IMG/VR virus record: IMGVR_UViG_3300030329_003801
Location: 1 to 61,846 of that record
Strand: one strand, 5' to 3'
DNA: 61,846 bases
DNA from: a virus
Numbering within the stretch: the first letter of the stretch is position 1; each line of letters starts with the position of its first letter. This document shows positions 1-8,129 of the stretch, one piece after another. A model generated the notes under the pieces. That model saw only the letters and a program-made list of their open reading frames with translations, did no database searches and was not told where the DNA came from. The position numbers and the translations under genes are program-made.

Positions 1-143
1 ATAAAAAAGTTGGAGAAGAAAAACAAAAAGTTAAATCAATAAAATATTCTGTATTATATATGAAAGCAATTAAAGCACTACAGGAAGCACAAACAAGAAT
101 TGAAACTTTAGAAACTAAAGTTAAAACATTGGAGGATGCATAA
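1..143 (+). CDS. C-terminus of S74-type tail fibre protein (partial)
   Basis: The frame is open from base 3 to the TAA at 141-143, so the gene begins outside the window. The 46 visible residues form a helical tail (KAIKALQEAQTRIETLETKV) of the kind that ends Peptidase_S74 intramolecular chaperone domains. It closely resembles the end of the protein at 2271-3548, and both finish KTLEDA, so the two are probably paralogues. In this family the tail helps trimerise the fibre and is then removed by self-cleavage. Its stop overlaps the next ATG (TAATG). The catalytic Ser-Lys part is not in view. Confidence 0.7.
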   Translation, partial: KKVGEEKQKVKSIKYSVLYMKAIKALQEAQTRIETLETKVKTLEDA

Positions 144-661
144 TGGCTAAAACAACAATAGCAACAGGTGGAATAGCAGACGCTGCAGTAACTAAAGCTA
201 AATCAACAGGTCTTAGCACACCAGCTTGGGATGCAAGAGCATCTGCAAATCAAACTGGTTTAACAAGTGGCGGTTGGACTAAAGTACAATTTGATACTGA
301 AATTTTTGATTCTGACTCTGCATACGATACAACTAATGATAAATTTGTTGTTCCTAGCGGGGAAGGTGGGAAGTACTTCGTTGTGGCTTCTGCTAAAATA
401 AATGATGCAGGCACAGCTACACTTCTAGGTACCGGCATGAGATTAACAGTTGGTGGAAGTAATGTAAAACAAGCTGTTAATTTTATGGTTAATGGTACAA
501 TGAATACTGAAGGAAAAACTGTTGCTGCAATTTTAAATTTATCCGCCGCTGACGAAGTAGAAGTTTATGCATATGCACAAGATAACGGTGGCAGTGCTTG
601 TAGTATTACTGGTGGTTCAGATTATGATACTTACTTTTCTGGGTTTAAATTAGGAGTATAA
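143..661 (+). CDS. Tail-associated protein with C1q/TNF-like jelly-roll domain
   Basis: 172 residues. From about residue 45 the sequence has the C1q-like strand order: an F-D-T-E strand, then GGKYFVVASAKI, an L-N-L segment followed by a D-E-V-E-V strand, and the closing YFSGFKL signature. Such domains form trimers and serve as receptor-binding tips in phages. Lying between an S74 fibre end and further fibre genes, it is most likely an accessory fibre or adhesin. The start overlaps the upstream stop (TAATG). The fold is assigned by pattern only. Confidence 0.6.
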   Translation: MAKTTIATGGIADAAVTKAKSTGLSTPAWDARASANQTGLTSGGWTKVQFDTEIFDSDSAYDTTNDKFVVPSGEGGKYFVVASAKINDAGTATLLGTGMRLTVGGSNVKQAVNFMVNGTMNTEGKTVAAILNLSAADEVEVYAYAQDNGGSACSITGGSDYDTYFSGFKLGV

Positions 662-976
662 ATGAGTATATCAAATAAAATAACATTATATTTAGGAAGA
701 ACACCAGACTTTTTATCAGAAGTAATTATACAGGATGATGGCTCTGGTCCCTATATTAAAGAATGGAATATATCTTCTGAAAAAGCTAAACCAACAGATT
801 CTCAACTTAATGCTTTTAATACAGAAGCCACTAAAATTGAAAATAATAATAAAGTTCGCAATACTCGTAAAACAGGTTATGGTGATATAGGTGAGCAGCT
901 TGATGAGATATACAAAGATATTGACGCTTGGAAAGCTCGTATTAAAAAAATTAAAGATGATAATCCAAAGGAGTAA
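662..976 (+). CDS. Small fibre-cluster protein
   Basis: 104 residues. The C-terminal half has the pattern GYGDIGEQLDEIYKDIDAW followed by a lysine-rich helix, which recurs in small phage proteins next to tail fibre genes and may act in fibre assembly or attachment. No catalytic motif is visible. The start lies directly after the upstream stop and the gene is followed by GGAGTAAA before 980, so it belongs to one fibre operon. Confidence 0.6.
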   Translation: MSISNKITLYLGRTPDFLSEVIIQDDGSGPYIKEWNISSEKAKPTDSQLNAFNTEATKIENNNKVRNTRKTGYGDIGEQLDEIYKDIDAWKARIKKIKDDNPKE

Positions 977-979
977 AAT

Positions 980-2110
980 ATGGCACTAAGTAAAATAAGT
1001 AATGATATGTTCACAACTATATCAAGACCTAATTCAACCCCCTTGATTGTGAACGGCGACATGGCCGTGGCCCAGAGAAGTACCAGTGTTACTGGTAAAA
1101 CAAGTAATGGATTTTATACTTGTGATAGAATGGAGTTAAGTTTAAGTGGTCTTGGAACACATACAATAATACAAGAAGCATTAACAAGTGGAGCTGCTTT
1201 TAACGCTGGTTTTGCAAATGCTTGGAGAATAGATACAACAACAGCAGATAGTTCTCCGGGATCTGGTGATGAATTATTACTTCAATATCCTGTGGAAGGA
1301 CAAGATTTACAAGTATTTAAAAAAGGTACAGCAAGTGCTGAGAAATGGACATTAGCTTTTTGGGTTAAATGTAGTAACACAGGAACAGGACAAGTAAATT
1401 TAAGTGATATGGATAATACTAGACAATGTTCAGCTACTTATACAATTAGTTCAGCAGACACGTGGGAACATAAAGTATTAAATTTTGCAGCAGATACAAC
1501 TGGAGCTTTTGGTGATGATAATGGTGAAAGTTTACGAATAGAATGGTGGCTAGATAGTGGTTCAAATTATGAAGGTGGAGCTGCCCCTACAGCATGGGAA
1601 GCTACAGCTAATGGAGATAGAAATGCTTCTGGAAATTTAAATATTGGATCAGCTACTTCAAAAGATTGGGCAATTACGGGAATCCAGCTCGAGGTTGGAG
1701 AATTTAACAGTTCGACACTGCCCCCATTTCAACATGAAAGTTATCAAGAAAATTATGAACGTTGTTTAAGATATTATTATAAACTTGTACCTAGCACTGG
1801 ATTTAGATATGCTGGTTGGGGCCAAGTTGATAATGATGATGAAGTAATATTAGGGATCACTTGGTTTAAAACACATATGAGAGCAGCACCAAGTGCTTTA
1901 GAACAATCTGGTACTGCTAGTCATTATAAAGTTAGAGAAGCAACCACAGTCACTTGTGACGCCGTGCCTACATTTACTAATGCTGATACTTGGTATGCAG
2001 CAACTTCGTTTAAAAAAGATGGAATTACAAGCAGTAATGGTTTTGCACAAGGAGAACCACTGAAAGTTGGAATAGATGGCGGTTATTTAGCATGGAGTGC
2101 GGAGTTATAA
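980..2110 (+). CDS. Tail fibre / receptor-binding protein
   Basis: 376 residues. It starts MALSKISNDMF, then has NGDMAVAQRSTS, a beta-rich middle that looks like a carbohydrate-binding jelly roll (about residues 40-245, ending WAITGIQLEVGE), and a C-terminal unit that opens with PPFQHESYQENYERC. The same architecture is common in marine phage fibres and in predicted sugar-binding tail proteins. The two ends of the middle domain are more G+C-rich than its centre. Role in host recognition is inferred from fold and position among fibre genes. Confidence 0.65.
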   Translation: MALSKISNDMFTTISRPNSTPLIVNGDMAVAQRSTSVTGKTSNGFYTCDRMELSLSGLGTHTIIQEALTSGAAFNAGFANAWRIDTTTADSSPGSGDELLLQYPVEGQDLQVFKKGTASAEKWTLAFWVKCSNTGTGQVNLSDMDNTRQCSATYTISSADTWEHKVLNFAADTTGAFGDDNGESLRIEWWLDSGSNYEGGAAPTAWEATANGDRNASGNLNIGSATSKDWAITGIQLEVGEFNSSTLPPFQHESYQENYERCLRYYYKLVPSTGFRYAGWGQVDNDDEVILGITWFKTHMRAAPSALEQSGTASHYKVREATTVTCDAVPTFTNADTWYAATSFKKDGITSSNGFAQGEPLKVGIDGGYLAWSAEL

Positions 2111-2111
2111 A

Positions 2112-2270
2112 ATGGCAACTTTAAAATACGTATATATACAAACAAATTCAGACAATAAAAAAATTTACGCTAAGATTGACACTGACGGAAAATCTTATTC
2201 TTCATGTTCAGAAGATAATGAAGAATTTAAAAAATGGGTGGCAGACGGCGGAACCGTGGAAGGAGGATAG
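2112..2270 (+). CDS. Small protein between fibre genes
   Basis: 52 residues, beginning MATLKYVYIQTNSDNKK and ending EFKKWVADGGTVEGG. It fills the gap between two fibre genes exactly: one base after the upstream stop and directly before the next ATG, and its own last codons (GGAAGGAGGATAG) carry the ribosome-binding site for 2271. Spacing and codon use support a real gene. Function unknown; probably a fibre accessory. Confidence 0.6.
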   Translation: MATLKYVYIQTNSDNKKIYAKIDTDGKSYSSCSEDNEEFKKWVADGGTVEGG

Positions 2271-3548
2271 ATGGCATACGTAGGACAAGAAATTAAAGGA
2301 GGCACGTTTAGTGTACTAGATACAAGTGGAAACACTTATAATGGTTCTAATGTAACTTTTAATTTAGGTACTCATGTATCTTCACCGGCACAGCTCATAG
2401 TCTCACATGACGGCGTAATTCAAAAACCCGTAACAGATTATACTTTAGCTACAGGTGGAACACAAATTACATTTACAACTGCTCCTGCAAGTGGAGCATC
2501 AATATTTATAACAGAAATATCTGGTGCAGTAGGTGCACCAATGAACCGTGATATAAATGGTGATGAATTAATTTTAGATGCTGATGCAGATACAAGCATT
2601 ACAGCAGATACAGATGATCAGATAGATGTTAGAGTTGGTGGTACAGATCAAATTACAATCAAGGACGGAGCACTTTCTCCAGTGACAGATAATGACATTG
2701 ATTTAGGAACATCAAGTTTAGAATTTAAAGATGCATACTTTGATGGAACGGTGACAAGTGACGCAGGTTTATTTGATACACTTGGTGTTGGAACTGCTAG
2801 GGATTTAGGAACTTTACATGTTAGATCTGCCGATAGTGGAGGAGGTGCAAACACAAGTGCTGATGAATTAGTTGTTGAAGGAAGCGGTCATGCTGGAATG
2901 ACTATTTTAAGTGGCAATACTAATCAAGGTGGTATTTATTTTGGTGATGATGGTGATGATAATATTGGATATATAGTTTATAATCATAATGGTAATTCAA
3001 TGTCTTTTGCTGCCAATGCTTCTGAAATGATGCGTTTGACCAGTGATGGTGATTTAATTGTAGGTGGTACAGCATTAAATGCAGAAGGAGGATTAGCTGT
3101 AGAAGTTAATGCTTATAATGGAGCAACAAGATTAAGTTGGAATAGAGCATCAGGACAAAGCAGTAATACATCAGTAGTACAAGAATTTAGACACGCAACA
3201 AGTGTAGTTGGTAGTATTTCTCATACAAATTCTTCAACAACTTTTGCGACATCATCAGATTACAGATTAAAAGAAAATGTATCTTATACTTGGGATGCAA
3301 CCACAAGATTAAAACAATTAAAACCAGCAAGGTTTAATTTTAAAGTAGATAAAGATAAAGATGACGAGGTTACCAGAATTGTTGACGGATTTTTAGCACA
3401 TGAAGTATCAGGTGTAGTTCCAGAAGCAGTTGTAGGAGAAAAAGATGGAGCAGAAATGCAAGGAATTGACCAAGCTAAAATTGTTCCATTATTAGTTAAA
3501 ACTATTCAAGAACTTGAAATACGAATTAAAACATTAGAAGATGCTTAA
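2271..3548 (+). CDS. Tail fibre protein with C-terminal S74 self-cleaving chaperone
   Basis: 425 residues. The N-terminal 90 residues form a beta-rich attachment domain. A repeat-rich shaft follows (D-I-D-L-G-T-S and A-D-T-S-I-T motifs). The C-terminal Peptidase_S74 domain starts at S329-D-Y-R-L-K334, where Ser and Lys form the self-cleavage dyad in this family, and ends with a helical tail in KTLEDA. The domain trimerises the fibre and is then released. Strong SD (GGAGG) upstream. Confidence 0.85.
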   Translation: MAYVGQEIKGGTFSVLDTSGNTYNGSNVTFNLGTHVSSPAQLIVSHDGVIQKPVTDYTLATGGTQITFTTAPASGASIFITEISGAVGAPMNRDINGDELILDADADTSITADTDDQIDVRVGGTDQITIKDGALSPVTDNDIDLGTSSLEFKDAYFDGTVTSDAGLFDTLGVGTARDLGTLHVRSADSGGGANTSADELVVEGSGHAGMTILSGNTNQGGIYFGDDGDDNIGYIVYNHNGNSMSFAANASEMMRLTSDGDLIVGGTALNAEGGLAVEVNAYNGATRLSWNRASGQSSNTSVVQEFRHATSVVGSISHTNSSTTFATSSDYRLKENVSYTWDATTRLKQLKPARFNFKVDKDKDDEVTRIVDGFLAHEVSGVVPEAVVGEKDGAEMQGIDQAKIVPLLVKTIQELEIRIKTLEDA

Positions 3549-3560
3549 TGCTTCTAGGTC

Positions 3561-3704
3561 ATGGTTAAAAGAACAAGTACAAGAGACATTTATTTTACAT
3601 CAATTAAAAAAAGAACAAGTATAGGTAATTCTACTCGGAGCAAACCGAAAAACAAGCACAAGAGGAGGAATTGGAAAAAGTACAATAGACAAGGGAAAAA
3701 ATAA
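3561..3704 (+). CDS. Small basic protein
   Basis: 47 residues, strongly basic, with KPKNKHKRRNWKKYNRQGKK at the C-terminus. A pattern of this type (RPKNK-KRR-W-KKYRGQG) recurs as a small gene in marine phage tail regions. The stop overlaps the ATG of the next gene (TAATG), which supports translation. It could bind nucleic acid or an acidic surface; the function is unknown. Confidence 0.6.
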   Translation: MVKRTSTRDIYFTSIKKRTSIGNSTRSKPKNKHKRRNWKKYNRQGKK

Positions 3705-4483
3705 TGAAATTTATTACAAAAAATTTAATATTATTACTTATACTTATTACTATAGTAGTATTTTCTAAACCAATAGTAGCAGACTCAACGAATGACCAAA
3801 ATACACAAACGAATACTTCAGGCAGTAACACGAATATTACAGGTGGGTATCAATCGACTACTACCAACAATAACGATGGACAAACAAATACAACGACAAC
3901 AACATCTACCACCACTAATAGCACAACTGGGTCAGATATCCCCGTTAATTCTGCCAACAGCCCAAGTTTCTCTTCTATGTCTCAAGATGTGTGTAGCATG
4001 GGTGTTAGCGGCTCCCTTTCTACTCTCGGGGTTGGTATATCTGGTGGCAAGCACGTCAGGGACTTAAATTGTGAGAGAATAAAACTTTCAAAGGTACTGT
4101 ATGACTATGGTATGAAAGTTGCGGCTGTGTCAATTTTGTGTCAAGATGAGAGAGTTTTTGAAGCTATGCAAATGGCAGGAACTCCTTGTCCATTTGAAGG
4201 TAAGATTGGTAAGGAAGCATTAGACCAATGGAATAAATATGACATTGAGAGACCAGATTATGATTCTTATGTATCTAAATTAGAAAATCGTTCTCGTATA
4301 GATGAAGAATTAGCAGAGATTGTTAAACAAAAAGAATTAGAAAGAATAGCAGAAGAACAAAGAATTGCTGAAGAAAAAAGAATAGAAGAAGAAAGAATTG
4401 CTGAAGAACTAAGAATAGCAGAAGAAAAAAGATTATTACAAGAAGAAAAAGATAACAAACCTTCAATACAAGTACATGATTGA
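3704..4483 (+). CDS. Predicted secreted protein with coiled-coil tail
   Basis: 259 residues. Residues 1-27 form a signal peptide (basic start, leucine/isoleucine core, IVADS cleavage-like end). A Ser/Thr/Asn/Gln-rich stretch follows (about 28-85), then a cysteine-containing domain (85-190, four Cys) and a long charged helix rich in RIAEE repeats (about 200-250). The signal implies export to the periplasm of the infected cell. It opens a run of exported and membrane proteins. Family not recognised. Confidence 0.65.
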   Translation: MKFITKNLILLLILITIVVFSKPIVADSTNDQNTQTNTSGSNTNITGGYQSTTTNNNDGQTNTTTTTSTTTNSTTGSDIPVNSANSPSFSSMSQDVCSMGVSGSLSTLGVGISGGKHVRDLNCERIKLSKVLYDYGMKVAAVSILCQDERVFEAMQMAGTPCPFEGKIGKEALDQWNKYDIERPDYDSYVSKLENRSRIDEELAEIVKQKELERIAEEQRIAEEKRIEEERIAEELRIAEEKRLLQEEKDNKPSIQVHD

Positions 4484-4550
4484 GATAATTATAATAGCTT
4501 ATGCAGTTAGTATTACAGGTGGATTAATTATAATAGCTTTAGATTTGTAG
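4476..4550 (+). CDS. Tiny membrane peptide
   Basis: 24 codons starting inside the end of the upstream gene (ATG 4476, upstream stop 4481-4483) and ending 4 bases before the next ATG. The product is almost entirely hydrophobic (MIEIIIIAYAV then TGGLIIIALDL), one membrane helix. Its fit between two genes and its single hydrophobic helix suggest a real mini-protein, perhaps acting in lysis with the next gene, but 24 codons can arise by chance. Confidence 0.4.
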   Translation: MIEIIIIAYAVSITGGLIIIALDL

Positions 4551-4554
4551 TAAT

Positions 4555-4815
4555 ATGTGGAGATGGACAGCACTTGTTACATATTTAATTATATGTGTGT
4601 ATGACTTTGTTGTAGTGCCTGTATGGTATGGTTTAAATAGACCAAACATACAAATGTTTGTTGATATACTTAACACAGTTGAAGACCCATTAATACAATT
4701 AGAATTAATGAAAAAATTAACTGGTCAACACAATCCTTTTACCTTGATGGGTGGAGGATTATTTCATTTAGCCTTTGGTGCTTTATTAACAGGAACAGCG
4801 ATAAATAAAAAATGA
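4555..4815 (+). CDS. Small membrane protein, holin-like
   Basis: 86 residues with two hydrophobic segments: residues 5-26 (after MWRW) and about 65-82 (FTLMGGGLFHLAFGALL). They are joined by a polar loop. Size and topology resemble phage holins and related inner-membrane proteins. The stop overlaps the next gene by four bases. A second holin-type protein lies at 31817, so this one may serve another membrane role within the secreted-protein island. Confidence 0.5.
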   Translation: MWRWTALVTYLIICVYDFVVVPVWYGLNRPNIQMFVDILNTVEDPLIQLELMKKLTGQHNPFTLMGGGLFHLAFGALLTGTAINKK

Positions 4816-6728
4816 GATTAATAACTTTATTTATTTTACTTAGTTTTAGTCTTAATGCTGAAACAATAACAACAGGAAATTTACTTCCTAACTCTGGAGA
4901 TGGAGTAGATTGGGGTTCTAGTAGTACAGACCAAATTCATCCAGATTCTGGTTCTGGTTATGTAAGTAATGGTAGTACAATAAATGGATTTGATATTAAT
5001 TGTTCTACTTCTCAATCTAACTGTGGATATAAATATAGTGTAGGTGGTGACTTTGAAGTTACTGGAACAGCAACAGTAAGCGTAGACGATATAGCATTAA
5101 CAAATAATTCTATTAATCAATCTATGCTTGATAATGGGATAATATTAAATAGTTATGTTGATGTTGCAAACTGCGAAAGCACACAGGGTAATTGTGAATC
5201 TAAAGGTGGCAATAATGATTCTCATACAACAACTGTAAAATTAAAAAATTCTAGTGGAACTGTATTAAGTACAACAACACAAACAAGAACAGAAGTTACA
5301 GGATTTCACGGCAATTGTAATGGTTATCCTAATTCAAGTGCGTCTGGTGTAACAGCAGGATGTGGTCAATACAATGACAGAATTATTTATAATGATGTAG
5401 GAAGTAATAAAGTAGATTGGTCTTGGTCTGGTACAGATAGTAATTACACAAATCAATCTAGACAAGGCCCAAATTTATTAGGTGCATCTTTAACGATGAC
5501 CTATAATAATACAGAGTATGACCCTATTGATGACAGCACACAAGATGTTATTGATGACATTGATGATTCCATTGATGATGCTGTTGATGATATAATTTTT
5601 GAAGATGATTATACTTTTGATGATTCATGGTATGATGAGCAGTATACTTGGTATGAAGAAGATTACACTTGGGAAGATGATTTTTATTTTGAAGAAGAAT
5701 ATGATACATCTTTTGAAGAAGGAACTTCATTTGAAGAATTTGAAATGGAGGAGTTTGACGAAATAGCCTTTGAAGAATTCGAGATAGAAGAATTTGAAAT
5801 GGAAAATTTTGAAACTTTTGAAGAAATGCCTGTGATGGAAGAGGTATTTTTTGAGGAGGATTTCACTGAAACTCCAATAATGGAGGAAATATTTGAAGAA
5901 GAATTTGAAGAAGAATTTGCTGATTTTCTAGAAGAAACTGGCATGGAAGAAGAATTCATGGAATTTCTTGAGGAAGAAGGTATAACAGCAGAAGAGTTCT
6001 TTGAAGAAGTCATAGAAGAAAGTTTTGAGGAAGAGTCTGACTTTGTAGAACCTACAGAGGAGGCTTTAGATGAAGAAATTACTGACGATAATATGGAAGA
6101 GAATACAGAAGTCATGGCTGAAGAGTCAGAGACTGAAGAAAGCTCATTCGAGGTTGCTTCAAATGAGGAAGAAACAATGGAGGAGTCCCCAAGTAATGAC
6201 GGGGAACTAGAAGAAGACGATGGACAAGTATCAGAAGAACCTAATGAAGAAAGCGAACCCAATAGCGAAACTTCTGATGAGTCCGACATTTCATCAACAG
6301 ATGAAGATGAGCAAGAAGACGTACAACCGGAAGAAGATAAAGACATTAAAGGAGGAGACTTTAAAGGAAAAGTAGACATAGCAAAATTTGAGAAAAAACT
6401 AAAGAAAGACATAAAGAAATTAGTTCAACAAGTTAAGGCTAGCACTCAAAACTTATCTAAAGAAGATATATTCTTTAAAAGTAACAATAATTTAAACGCC
6501 TATCTCAAAACTGATTTTTATAAACCAAAAGATATCTATACAGAACAGAATTTGGATTTATTTAATCAGATAGATTTAGGCGTTTATGACAGAGATATTT
6601 ACACAACTGTAACTCTTGCCAGTTATGTAAATAATGACCCTGTTGAAAAACATAACAAAAAATTAAAAGAAATAAAAATAAAGAAACAACAATTATTGAT
6701 TGAATTGGAGGCATTGAGAAAAAAATGA
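4812..6728 (+). CDS. Exported protein with beta domain and very acidic repeat region
   Basis: 638 residues. A signal peptide spans residues 1-16. A beta-rich, cysteine-containing domain follows (about 17-235, opening TTGNLLPNSGDGVDW). Residues about 236-520 are very rich in Asp, Glu and aromatics, in repeats such as EEFEMEEFDE. A lysine-rich region and terminal coiled coil (about 520-638) complete it. The acidic stretch could bind divalent cations. Export is well supported; function is unknown. It may be a surface or virion-associated adhesin, or a periplasmic factor in lysis. Confidence 0.65.
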   Translation: MRLITLFILLSFSLNAETITTGNLLPNSGDGVDWGSSSTDQIHPDSGSGYVSNGSTINGFDINCSTSQSNCGYKYSVGGDFEVTGTATVSVDDIALTNNSINQSMLDNGIILNSYVDVANCESTQGNCESKGGNNDSHTTTVKLKNSSGTVLSTTTQTRTEVTGFHGNCNGYPNSSASGVTAGCGQYNDRIIYNDVGSNKVDWSWSGTDSNYTNQSRQGPNLLGASLTMTYNNTEYDPIDDSTQDVIDDIDDSIDDAVDDIIFEDDYTFDDSWYDEQYTWYEEDYTWEDDFYFEEEYDTSFEEGTSFEEFEMEEFDEIAFEEFEIEEFEMENFETFEEMPVMEEVFFEEDFTETPIMEEIFEEEFEEEFADFLEETGMEEEFMEFLEEEGITAEEFFEEVIEESFEEESDFVEPTEEALDEEITDDNMEENTEVMAEESETEESSFEVASNEEETMEESPSNDGELEEDDGQVSEEPNEESEPNSETSDESDISSTDEDEQEDVQPEEDKDIKGGDFKGKVDIAKFEKKLKKDIKKLVQQVKASTQNLSKEDIFFKSNNNLNAYLKTDFYKPKDIYTEQNLDLFNQIDLGVYDRDIYTTVTLASYVNNDPVEKHNKKLKEIKIKKQQLLIELEALRKK

Positions 6729-7192
6729 AAGTCATTGATAAATTATCTACTTACGCAGCCCTCGTTGGAGTGGTCAGTGCAATCGGAGGAGGATTCTACG
6801 CTTGGGGGGAGTTTAATAATCGTATTTCCGTTTTAGAAAATAAAGATTTTATTGTTAACGAAACTGTTAATCTTGACCCTGTTAATAAAAGAATATCTGA
6901 ATTAGAAGTTGATTTAATAGATAGAATAAAACAAGGAGACAAAGAAGTGGAAGCAAAAATTAAACCGCAAGATTTATCTGGTCTTCTTAAATCAATTCAA
7001 GAGGTTAGAGAGCAAGTAGCAGCTATTAGACCTCACCCTAGTTTAGACCCAATTTATAATTCAATTAAAGTAATTGAAGGTGTAATATCTGAAGTATCTA
7101 AACAAATTGCAATTGCATTAAAAGAAAATGAGCTTCAAGATATTCAAATTGAAGAAATTAAAGAATCTACAAGTAATCCTTTAGGTGGATAA
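6725..7192 (+). CDS. Membrane-anchored coiled-coil protein
   Basis: 155 residues with one N-terminal membrane segment (about residues 10-28, YAALVGVVSAIGGGFYAWG) and a long helical body with heptad spacing. Start overlaps the upstream stop (ATGA). The layout of a short cytoplasmic end, one helix and a coiled coil resembles spanin-like or inner-membrane accessory proteins, but no lipobox or proline-rich outer partner is obvious. Function unknown. Confidence 0.55.
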   Translation: MKVIDKLSTYAALVGVVSAIGGGFYAWGEFNNRISVLENKDFIVNETVNLDPVNKRISELEVDLIDRIKQGDKEVEAKIKPQDLSGLLKSIQEVREQVAAIRPHPSLDPIYNSIKVIEGVISEVSKQIAIALKENELQDIQIEEIKESTSNPLGG

Positions 7193-7587
7193 TGAAAGTA
7201 TCTGAGCACACAAATGTACAGATGCCACTTAAGACGGTTGTTAGTCTTATTACACTGGTCGCTGTCGGAACGTGGGCATACTTCGGGATTATTGAAAGGC
7301 TAAATTCTGTTGAGACTCGTGTTACGCTATCTGAAGCTGACCTTACGAAGAATACAGAATTTCGTATAAGATGGCCAAGAGGAGAATTGGGCTCGCTCCC
7401 GGCAGATGCTCAGCAGGATTTATTAATCGAGTTTATGAGTTCTCAACTTGAGTCTATGTTAGAAGATATGGAGTCAATGATGAGCAATTCTGTAAATATA
7501 AAAAGAGCACAGCAGGATATAGAACGTCTAATTGGGGATGTAGAAAAGCTCAAGGATAAATTAAGGGAGTCCAATGGAAGTCATTAG
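7192..7587 (+). CDS. Membrane-anchored coiled-coil protein (G+C-richer)
   Basis: 131 residues: a short N-terminus, a membrane helix at about 15-33 (VVSLITLVAVGTWAYFGII), a conserved-looking segment EFRIRWPRGELGSLPADAQQ, and a C-terminal helix. It overlaps the previous gene by one base and has the same anchor-plus-coiled-coil layout, so the two may work as a pair. Its DNA is clearly richer in G+C than its neighbours, which suggests strong protein-level conservation or a different origin. Confidence 0.6.
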   Translation: MKVSEHTNVQMPLKTVVSLITLVAVGTWAYFGIIERLNSVETRVTLSEADLTKNTEFRIRWPRGELGSLPADAQQDLLIEFMSSQLESMLEDMESMMSNSVNIKRAQQDIERLIGDVEKLKDKLRESNGSH

Positions 7588-7894
7588 CGTAATACTTATG
7601 TTTGTTTTCGGGAACATGAATGACCAAAATCATCAAATGACACAATATATTCCCATGCAATCATTATCATCATGCATGAAAGAAGTAAGATTATTAAAGA
7701 AGAAAAAAACAGATTACACAAAAGATGCTTTTTGTAGTCCGGGTATTGTAGAAATAAAAGATGGTGAAGTTATAGCTTTATATAATGAAATACCAGAAGG
7801 AGCTACAATGGTAAAAAAAAATATAAGTAAAGAAGCATTCGAAAGATGGACTTTAAAAGCTAAAGAAAAATGGAACAAGGATAAAAGTGATTAA
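7574..7894 (+). CDS. Probable exported small protein
   Basis: 106 residues, overlapping the previous gene by 14 bases with GGGAG ahead of its ATG. The N-terminus (MEVISVILMFVFGN) resembles a short signal sequence. Two cysteines follow (SSCMKE and DAFCSPG), which could form a disulphide outside the cytoplasm. The C-terminus is lysine-rich. Family not recognised; it belongs to the membrane/secreted island by position. Confidence 0.5.
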   Translation: MEVISVILMFVFGNMNDQNHQMTQYIPMQSLSSCMKEVRLLKKKKTDYTKDAFCSPGIVEIKDGEVIALYNEIPEGATMVKKNISKEAFERWTLKAKEKWNKDKSD

Positions 7895-8126
7895 AATATG
7901 GTTTATGCTAATATTAGTATCTATACCCAACGCACCTTCAATTAAGTACAATGGATTTATATATCCAGATGAGGAAGAGTGCCAAGTAGCAAGATATGAA
8001 TTTTATGAGGCATATAATAATAAATCTACAAAATATAAATCAGTAACAGCAGTAGATGCGTACTGTATAGAATTTGAAAGTTTTCCAATACAAGGATTAA
8101 AAAGATTAAACGAGACAGGAGTATAA
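7887..8126 (+). CDS. Small exported protein
   Basis: 79 residues from a GTG start overlapping the upstream gene by 8 bases. A hydrophobic start (IWFMLILVSIPNAPS) looks like a signal peptide. Two cysteines (EECQVA and DAYCIEF) repeat the pattern of the preceding gene, so the two may be distant relatives. Function unknown. Confidence 0.5.
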   Translation: MIKIWFMLILVSIPNAPSIKYNGFIYPDEEECQVARYEFYEAYNNKSTKYKSVTAVDAYCIEFESFPIQGLKRLNETGV

Positions 8127-8129
8127 AAA

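Noticed and set aside
3792-4067. 91-codon frame overlapping the secreted 259-residue gene
   Set aside because: No SD, and the main frame has a clear signal peptide and domain order.
5684-6412. 242-codon open frame on the minus strand, Ser-rich
   Set aside because: It is the reverse of the Glu/Asp-rich region, whose GAA/GAT codons read as TTC/ATC and TCT/TCA on the other strand; it has no SD.
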